The position numbers and the translations under genes are program-made. From contig REAB01000072.1 of the NCBI GenBank assembly GCA_004293645.1, positions 1-38,547 of the forward strand: a DNA stretch of 38,547 nucleotides, in the 5' to 3' direction. Below are positions 33,931-38,547 of this stretch, piece by piece (position 1 is the first letter of the stretch; the number at the start of each line of letters is the position of its first letter). Origin of the DNA: Cytophagia bacterium. Lineage in GTDB: Bacteria; Bacteroidota; Bacteroidia; Cytophagales; Spirosomataceae. Below the pieces are notes generated by a model that did no database searches, had not been told where the DNA came from, and saw only the letters and a list, made by a program, of their open reading frames with translations.

Positions 33931-34665
33931 TCAAACTTCAAACAAAAACCCTGCGGCAGCAAGTTCTTGGTAGCGGTTTTCGTCGAACCTAAAAAAATGG
34001 GCGCCGCGCCGCGAAGTACCTTTTTGTTTTTCTTTCAGTTTTTGTAGCAGGTTCATTTTCAAGATTTTCTTACTAAAATTGCGCTTGTCAAGCGGTCGGC
34101 CCAGAATAGATTCGTAGAGATTGCGGAGTTCGAGCATCGTAAATTTTTCGGCAAGTAGTTCAAAACCAATGGGTTGGTAGCGCACTTTGCGGCGAAGCTG
34201 CTCAAGGGCTTTCTGAAACATCAGCGGGTGGTCATAGACTACGTCAAGGTTGGGCACTTCCGAAATAGGCAACCACGTGGCTCCGTATTGGGTGCTTAGT
34301 TTGGGCAATGTGGGTTCTACTTCGAGCAAGGCATAGTAGCAAGTGGTAATGATGCGGTCGGTGGGTACGCGGAAAGGATTGCCAAACGTGTAAACTTGCT
34401 CCATGTACACATTTTCTAAACCCGTGAGGCGTTCTACGGTTTGCTGGGCAGCTTCGTCGAGGCTGACGTTGGGCAGCACAAAACCACCCAACAAAGCCCA
34501 GTCGCCCACGTAAGGTTCGTACGGAAAACGGTGTAGTAATACGTGGAGTTCTTTGCCCCAAAATCCAAAAATAACGCAATCTACGGAGTTGAGAAGGCTT
34601 TTTTCGCCCGCGTGGTAACCAGCAGAAAAGCCATTATGGTTGTGAGCGGTGGTGGCGTTGGTCAT
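33931..34665 (-). CDS. Nudix-type transcriptional regulator (NrtR/AraR-like)
   Basis: The 244-residue protein has an N-terminal Nudix domain followed by a C-terminal winged-helix part (QPIGFELLAEKFTMLELRNLYESIL, KRNFSKKILKM). This two-domain form is known for NrtR and for the Bacteroides AraR group. The Nudix box is degenerate: GGFVLPNVSLDEAAQQTVERLTGL keeps the glycines but not the RE..EE residues needed for hydrolysis. It probably senses a ligand rather than hydrolysing one. The effector and target genes are not visible; a nearby sugar or NAD operon is absent. ATG 34665 is preferred over an extension of 14 residues. Confidence 0.85.
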   Translation of the reverse strand: MTNATTAHNHNGFSAGYHAGEKSLLNSVDCVIFGFWGKELHVLLHRFPYEPYVGDWALLGGFVLPNVSLDEAAQQTVERLTGLENVYMEQVYTFGNPFRVPTDRIITTCYYALLEVEPTLPKLSTQYGATWLPISEVPNLDVVYDHPLMFQKALEQLRRKVRYQPIGFELLAEKFTMLELRNLYESILGRPLDKRNFSKKILKMNLLQKLKEKQKGTSRRGAHFFRFDENRYQELAAAGFLFEV

Positions 34666-34718
34666 ACAAAATGGTAACTTTTTGTAGCAAAAGTAACAAG
34701 GGCGCAAAAACTACCAAT

Positions 34719-35060
34719 TTAGCCCAAGGCGCGTTTTAAAAAACTACCCAAAAAACCACCTGTGAAGGCTGGGAAAAAAGTAAGGTAGGCCACAAATTGC
34801 GTGTGTTCGACTTGTTTGACGGTAAGCGGTAAGTAGGTTTTCATCAAAAATGCCCCCAAAAACATCAGCAAAATAATTGCCAACGCTAACAACCAACCAC
34901 GTTTGGGTTCAAGAAAACCAATGCCCACCCCCGACAACATAACAGCCAAAAGCGGCAAATGAACGGTGGAAGCTACGTAGCAACAAAACAGAATAATTAC
35001 AGTCATTGGCAACGCAACGAGCATGCTTCGCAATAATTGAAAGTCAAAAAAATTGGACAT
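34719..35060 (-). CDS. small integral membrane protein of unknown function
   Basis: The 113-residue protein has three or four hydrophobic segments (LVALPMTVIILFCCYVAST, LLAVMLSGVGIGFL, WLLALAIILLMFLGAFL, YLTFFPAFTGGFLGSF). I do not recognise the family. ATG 35060 is used; the upstream frame to 35114 would add 18 unlikely residues. It lies 53 nt upstream of the Nudix gene on the same strand and diverges from exbB. Confidence 0.65.
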   Translation of the reverse strand: MSNFFDFQLLRSMLVALPMTVIILFCCYVASTVHLPLLAVMLSGVGIGFLEPKRGWLLALAIILLMFLGAFLMKTYLPLTVKQVEHTQFVAYLTFFPAFTGGFLGSFLKRALG

Positions 35061-35105
35061 TATAAACTGGTTTTGGATTGATAAACTCACCCTTTTGAAG
35101 CATAG

Positions 35106-35135
35106 AAAGCCCAAAAATACCTATATTTGGGCTTT
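35106..35135. promoter_or_regulatory. 10-bp inverted repeat overlapping the exbB -7 box
   Basis: AAAGCCCAAA (35106-35115) and TTTGGGCTTT (35126-35135) are perfect inverted repeats with a 10-nt centre. An exact -7 consensus TATATTTG (35122-35129) overlaps the right arm. No -33 TTTG at normal spacing is clear, so an activator or repressor may act here. Confidence 0.5.
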
Positions 35136-35142
35136 TATGGGC

Positions 35143-35160
35143 GCACTATGCAAATAGTGC
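35143..35160 (+). promoter_or_regulatory. hairpin in the exbB leader
   Basis: GCACTAT, a GCAA loop, then ATAGTGC (35143-35160) form a perfect 7-bp stem in the leader, about 57 nt before the exbB ATG. Confidence 0.4.
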
Positions 35161-35216
35161 TACAATATTTAACCAACCTCTCCGTTTTTGACAAAGCAAA
35201 AACCGTACGCACAAAC

Positions 35217-35897
35217 ATGATTTTATTACAAGCCTCAACTGCCATTGACTCCACTGCCGCCGCCGCTGCCGCCACCGAAGGAATCCAGTTTTTTGATTTA
35301 GTAATGAAAGGAGGCTGGGTGATGTTCCCGCTCGCTTTCTTGTTTTTTGCCACTGTTTTTCTCATCGTAGAGCGTTGGCTGGCCATCAATAGCAACGGCA
35401 AAATTGACGAAAGTTTCGTTGATAACATCAAAGATTTTATCAGACAAGGCAATATCAAATCGGCGGAGTCGCTGTGCCGCAACCAAAAAAGTGCCGCTGG
35501 CCGCGTGTTTGAAAAAGCCGTGGGCCGCATTGGTTATTCTATCAAAGACATTGAAAGTACCGTCGAAAATGCGGGGCAAATTGAAGTAGCCAAAATGGAA
35601 AGCAACTTGGCGTACCTCGGCGTTATTGCGGGCATTGCACCCATGTTGGGTTTTGTGGGTACTATTTCGGGCATTATCAATATTTTTTACAGTATTTCCC
35701 AGTCCAACGATTTCAACATCGGCACGGTGGCAGGCGGTATGTACGAAAAAATGATTACGTCGGGCGCGGGCTTAATTGTGGGTTTGATAGCCTACATGGG
35801 TTATCACTTGCTCAACATGAAACTCGACCGTTTCGCGCTCAAACTACAAGGTAGCGCATTCGATTTCTTGGACGTATTGCAGAAACCAGTGAAATAA
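35217..35897 (+). CDS. exbB: ExbB/TolQ/MotA-family proton channel protein
   Basis: The 226-residue inner-membrane protein has three membrane helices: GGWVMFPLAFLFFATVFLIVERW, then YLGVIAGIAPMLGFVGTISGII, and MITSGAGLIVGLIAYMGYHLL. The cytoplasmic domain between helix 1 and 2 carries the usual AESLCRNQKS and ESTVENAGQIEVAKMESNLAYL. ExbB and ExbD form the motor that energises TonB from the proton gradient. ATG 35217 is chosen over an extension of 30 residues through the leader hairpin. exbD follows; no tonB is seen. A Tol-type partner role is an alternative. Confidence 0.88.
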   Translation: MILLQASTAIDSTAAAAAATEGIQFFDLVMKGGWVMFPLAFLFFATVFLIVERWLAINSNGKIDESFVDNIKDFIRQGNIKSAESLCRNQKSAAGRVFEKAVGRIGYSIKDIESTVENAGQIEVAKMESNLAYLGVIAGIAPMLGFVGTISGIINIFYSISQSNDFNIGTVAGGMYEKMITSGAGLIVGLIAYMGYHLLNMKLDRFALKLQGSAFDFLDVLQKPVK

Positions 35898-36003
35898 GGT
35901 GTAAGGGTTAAAGGGGAAAAGTTAAAGTAGGCCGTTCTTGCGGTGGAAGACTTGAACGAGTACCTTGATATTCAGTCATTCGCTCATTCAATCATTGTAT
36001 TCA

Positions 36004-36396
36004 ATGAAAATTAGAAGAAAAAATAAGTTTGCGCCCGAGGTTTTTACCCAATCGTTGAACGACATCATGTTTTTTTTGATGCTGTTTTTCTTGATCATCT
36101 CTACGATGGTAAATCCCAACGTCATTAAATTGATGCTTCCAAAGGCAGCTGCCGCGCAGCAATTGCAGAAAAAACAAACTACCCTCGCCGTTGATGCCGA
36201 AAAAAATTACTATCTCGACCGTCAGCCCGTTTCAAAAGAAGAACTTCAAAGCAAACTGGAAATAGCCTTCGCCAATGTACTCGAAAAAACGGTTTTACTC
36301 CAAGTAGATCAGTCTATTTCGGTGCAAGATTTGGTAGATGTATTGGCCATTGGTGCCAAGCTCGACATCAAAATGGTGATGGCCGTCAAAAAATAA
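36004..36396 (+). CDS. exbD: ExbD/TolR-family protein
   Basis: The 130-residue protein has a short cytoplasmic start (MKIRRKNKFAPEVFTQ). A single helix with the essential Asp (LNDIMFFLMLFFLIISTMV) follows, and then a periplasmic domain (TLAVDAEKNYYLDRQPVSKEEL to VLLQVDQSISVQDLVDVL). It pairs with ExbB 106 nt upstream. Many Bacteroidota have two ExbD copies; only one is here. The leader has octamer repeats CAGTCATT, CGCTCATT, CAATCATT (35973-35996) directly before the ATG. Confidence 0.88.
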   Translation: MKIRRKNKFAPEVFTQSLNDIMFFLMLFFLIISTMVNPNVIKLMLPKAAAAQQLQKKQTTLAVDAEKNYYLDRQPVSKEELQSKLEIAFANVLEKTVLLQVDQSISVQDLVDVLAIGAKLDIKMVMAVKK

Positions 36397-36397
36397 G

Positions 36398-36946
36398 CTA
36401 CGGCCAGCTCTTGGGTACTTTCAAATCGCGGGCGTAGGTTTTGGGACAATACGTATGCACGTATTCCAACAATTTGGTTACATCTCCCTCAAAATCAACG
36501 TAATAGTCTTCGTCAAACTTATTTAGTTTTTTGAGCATGCCATCGGTTTTTTTGGCAATGTACTCAGCACAAGAGTCAGAACGACTATTGTGAACCTGCA
36601 ATAAATCGAGCTGGTGGTCAAAAAACGTTTTGAGCAAAAACAGCGTCAGTTCAATATCTCCGTATTTGTCTTTGGTCGTTTTTACGTGCTGGGTAATATC
36701 GCCGCTCAAGCTGCGCATATCCATCATCATCCAGCCCGGTGTGTGGTGGGTCATCTGGGCTATTCGCAAAATACTTTTTTTGATTACCTCGCGGCGCAGG
36801 TTCAGCGTGTCGCCCTGTTCCAATAGTTCGTATTCGAGGCGCAGCACCAAATTATCGTTTTTGCCTACCAATTGTAGCAAGAGTTTATCTTTCTCTTTTT
36901 GGGGCATTTGCACAATTGCTTTTTTGAGTTCGTCAGAAAGGGGCAT
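36398..36946 (-). CDS. conserved hypothetical helical protein
   Basis: The 182-residue protein is largely helical and charged. It begins MPLSDELKKAIVQMPQKEKD and later has TPGWMMMDMRSLSGDITQHVKTTKDKYG and SRSDSCAEYIAKKTDGMLKKL. No signal peptide, membrane span or catalytic motif is visible and I do not recognise the family. Its stop is 1 nt from that of exbD on the other strand. Confidence 0.75.
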   Translation of the reverse strand: MPLSDELKKAIVQMPQKEKDKLLLQLVGKNDNLVLRLEYELLEQGDTLNLRREVIKKSILRIAQMTHHTPGWMMMDMRSLSGDITQHVKTTKDKYGDIELTLFLLKTFFDHQLDLLQVHNSRSDSCAEYIAKKTDGMLKKLNKFDEDYYVDFEGDVTKLLEYVHTYCPKTYARDLKVPKSWP

Positions 36947-37021
36947 TTATTGGCAGTAGATTTAGTTTTTGGGCAAATTTAGTATTTTTTTGTTTGGTCT
37001 GTTTCTTCTTTCCAATACCCG

Positions 37022-37029
37022 TATATTTG
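37022..37029 (+). promoter_or_regulatory. exact -7 box (TATATTTG) 6 nt before the NuoI start
   Basis: TATATTTG matches TAnnTTTG, and the ATG at 37036 begins 7 nt later. Transcription would start at or next to the start codon, implying a leaderless mRNA. The -33 element is not at standard spacing, so this is tentative. Confidence 0.35.
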
Positions 37030-37035
37030 TGCATC

Positions 37036-37875
37036 ATGAATACTTATTTTAAAAACATACAAATAGGCATTAAGACCACTTGGGTGGGCATGAAACTCAC
37101 CCTCAAACACTTGTGGCAAGCTCGCTACCGCCGCCGCGAACACAATATCCGCGAGAGCGACTATTTTTTTGAAAATACGGGCATGGTAACGCTCCAATAC
37201 CCGCTCGAAACCATGCCCATTCCCGACAACGGCCGCTACCGCCTTCACAACGAAATGGACGACTGCATTGTGTGCGATAAATGCGCCAAAGTTTGCCCCG
37301 TAGATTGCATCGAAATCGAACCCATCAAGGCCACCGAAGAAGTAGGACGCGCCTCCGACGGCTCGCCCATTCGGCTTTATGCCGCCAAATTTGACATTGA
37401 CATGGCCAAGTGCTGCTACTGCGGGCTTTGCACCACAGTTTGCCCCACCGAATGCCTCACCATGACCAAAACCTTCGATTATAGCGAGTTTGATATTAGA
37501 GATATGAACTATCACTACGCCAACTTAACGCCCGAACAAGCCACCGAAAAAAAGATGCTGTACGAGCAATTTGTAAAAGAAAAAGAAGCGTTGAAAAGTG
37601 GCGAGTTGAGTGGAAAGGTAAAAGTGGAAAGTGTAGCGTTTAAAGAACCCGAAAGTAGCAACGCCAAGCCTGGCGTTGATTTAGAAGCCAAGCCTGATGT
37701 TGATGTAAAAACCGAACCCCCAACTGCACGCCCAAAGCCTGTTTTTGTGCCTAAAAAGCCAATTACAAAAGAACCTGAAAGTAGCAACGCCAAGCCTGAT
37801 GTTGATGTAAAAACCGAAACCCCAACTGCACGCCCAAAGCCTGTTTTTCGCCCAACCATGAAACCAAAAGACTAA
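37036..37875 (+). CDS. nuoI: NuoI-like 4Fe-4S ferredoxin with repetitive C-terminal tail
   Basis: The 279-residue protein has the NuoI core: MNTYFKNIQIGIKTTWVGMKLTLKHL, then two cluster motifs, CIVCDKCAKVCPVDC and CCYCGLCTTVCPTEC, each C-x2-C-x2-C-x3-CP. NuoI carries clusters N6a and N6b in the arm of NADH dehydrogenase. Family members are about 160-190 residues; the extra length is a low-complexity tail with two copies of a K-P-rich unit. None of the other nuo genes lies beside it. It may be an orphan subunit or a second copy; the symbol rests on family similarity. Confidence 0.85.
   Translation: MNTYFKNIQIGIKTTWVGMKLTLKHLWQARYRRREHNIRESDYFFENTGMVTLQYPLETMPIPDNGRYRLHNEMDDCIVCDKCAKVCPVDCIEIEPIKATEEVGRASDGSPIRLYAAKFDIDMAKCCYCGLCTTVCPTECLTMTKTFDYSEFDIRDMNYHYANLTPEQATEKKMLYEQFVKEKEALKSGELSGKVKVESVAFKEPESSNAKPGVDLEAKPDVDVKTEPPTARPKPVFVPKKPITKEPESSNAKPDVDVKTETPTARPKPVFRPTMKPKD
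37645..37848 (+). repeat. imperfect direct repeat in the NuoI C-terminal tail
   Basis: Copy 1 (37645-37746) and copy 2 (37771-37848) are nearly identical, encoding EPESSNAKPDVDVKTE then PTARPKPVF. Copy 1 has an extra 24-bp internal duplication (AKPGVDLE). Confidence 0.88.
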
Positions 37876-38059
37876 CAAGTAAAAATTTTCGAGTTATTGA
37901 ATTTCGCTATTCGTTTGATTACCAAAAAGTTAAAGTCCTACCTAATTGGAAAGGATTTAGGTAGAGTTTCTTAAAATTCCAAGCATTTTTGAATCAGTCG
38001 AATGTTGAGGTAGGTTTCTAAATCTGAATACGACCTTAAAGTTTAAAACGCTTATAATC

Positions 38060-38482
38060 ATGCTCACACGCCGTCATTTTTTGTTTACTTCGTTTGGGGC
38101 AATAGCCGCCGCTTGCCAACGCCCCGCCCAAAAAAACGATAAAATACTGCGCTTTGCCGTAGCTTCCGACGGGCATTATGGCCAACCAAAAACCGAATAC
38201 GTTGCTTATTTTGACGATATTATCAAAAATCTCCAACGCGAACGTCAAGAGCGCGGGCTTGATTTTGTGGTTTTCAACGGCGATTTGTTTCACGACAATG
38301 TGCAGTTTCTGCCCGTCGTAAAGCAACAATTTGAGCGGCTGAGCTTTCCCTATTACGTTACGCGCGGCAACCACGACCACGCAACGCCCACCCAATGGCG
38401 CGAAACCTGGGGCTATGAGCTAAACCATGTGGTAAAAATGGGGCAAAACGGGCATCTTTCATATTGCTTCCAAAGTAGTTGA
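38060..38482 (+). pseudogene. metallophosphoesterase, truncated at the 3' end
   Basis: The 140-residue frame begins with a Tat-like signal with lipobox (TRRHFLFTSFGAIAAAC). It then has calcineurin-type motifs: FAVASDGHYG, VVFNGDLFHDN (GD.H type) and YYVTRGNHDHATP (GNHD). Members are usually about 280-300 residues, and the second His motifs are missing. After VVKMGQNG the sequence no longer looks like the family and stops at TGA 38480-38482. Either a mobile element or a frameshift cuts it; the remaining 65 nt of the window hold no recognisable motif. It may be a genuine truncated gene. Confidence 0.68.
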
Positions 38483-38547
38483 CAGTTTTTGAGAAATTAG
38501 TCCACAAGCATATTGCCCACTAAACATGTAGTCGGAAAAATTAGTAT

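Noticed and set aside
35894-35935. Purine-rich GGTTAAAGGGG-like stretch after exbB considered as a regulatory element
   Set aside because: Irregular, no palindrome and no U-tract; too weak to call.

Overview
The window looks like a chromosome segment from a Bacteroidota bacterium, most likely of the order Cytophagales (Runella, Spirosoma or Flectobacillus type). The supporting signs are moderate GC content, promoters of the Bacteroidota form (TTG, about 20 nt, then TAnnTTTG), no clear Shine-Dalgarno sequences, a DUF502 membrane protein, DUF6155, a NrtR-type Nudix regulator, a one-POTRA BamA-like protein, and many short 7-8 bp repeat arrays. The genus assignment is inference. No rRNA or tRNA gene, CRISPR array, integrase or complete transposase was seen.

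Layout. 85-2221 (minus): secreted CE1-like esterase and aroA. 2336-5866 (plus): surface-polysaccharide genes (two GT2 glycosyltransferases, a WcaF-like acyltransferase and a WecA/MraY-type lipid-carrier sugar-phosphate transferase). 5878-8471 (minus): DUF502 protein, a possible 27-residue mini-protein and a FAN1-like VRR-NUC nuclease. 8548-13659 (plus): GH65 disaccharide phosphorylase carrying an in-frame heptanucleotide array, ruvA, a BamA-like protein and a lipoprotein. 13879-21347: mostly minus-strand genes of peptide-ligase chemistry, namely an ATP-grasp protein, a class I glutamine amidotransferase-like protein, a GCS2/YbdK carboxylate-amine ligase, a RimK-like ATP-grasp ligase with a Lys/Ala repeat tail, and an alpha/beta hydrolase. 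A Uma2 protein and an Rpn/PD-(D/E)XK gene are interspersed. 21492-26528 (minus): AT-rich accessory genes, first a DUF6155 plus PD-(D/E)XK pair and then a two-gene methyltransferase plus nuclease cassette. 26591-31842: a second, secreted GH65 enzyme, an S9 peptidase and a CPBP protease. 32100-38482: Hsp20, proB, a 101-bp hairpin repeat array, a Nudix-type regulator, ExbB/ExbD, an orphan NuoI-like ferredoxin with a repeated tail, and a metallophosphoesterase broken off at the window end.

Two things stand out. First, the restriction-like cassette is bounded exactly by 59-bp direct repeats (58/59 identical) of the 3' end of the downstream GH65 gene. Each copy still ends in Arg-stop, which is the pattern of insertion with long target duplication and leaves no recombinase behind. 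Second, the GATase, GCS2, ATP-grasp and hydrolase genes form a candidate biosynthetic or protein-modifying system whose product cannot be told from sequence. Five separate proteins in the window have PD-(D/E)XK-type signatures.

Sequence repetition is a theme. A 12-unit heptamer array lies inside GH65. A heptamer-like array encodes the signal-peptide core of the second GH65. There are octamers before exbD, 63-bp tandem repeats in the ATP-grasp tail, repeats in the NuoI tail, and three 101-bp hairpin units upstream of proB.
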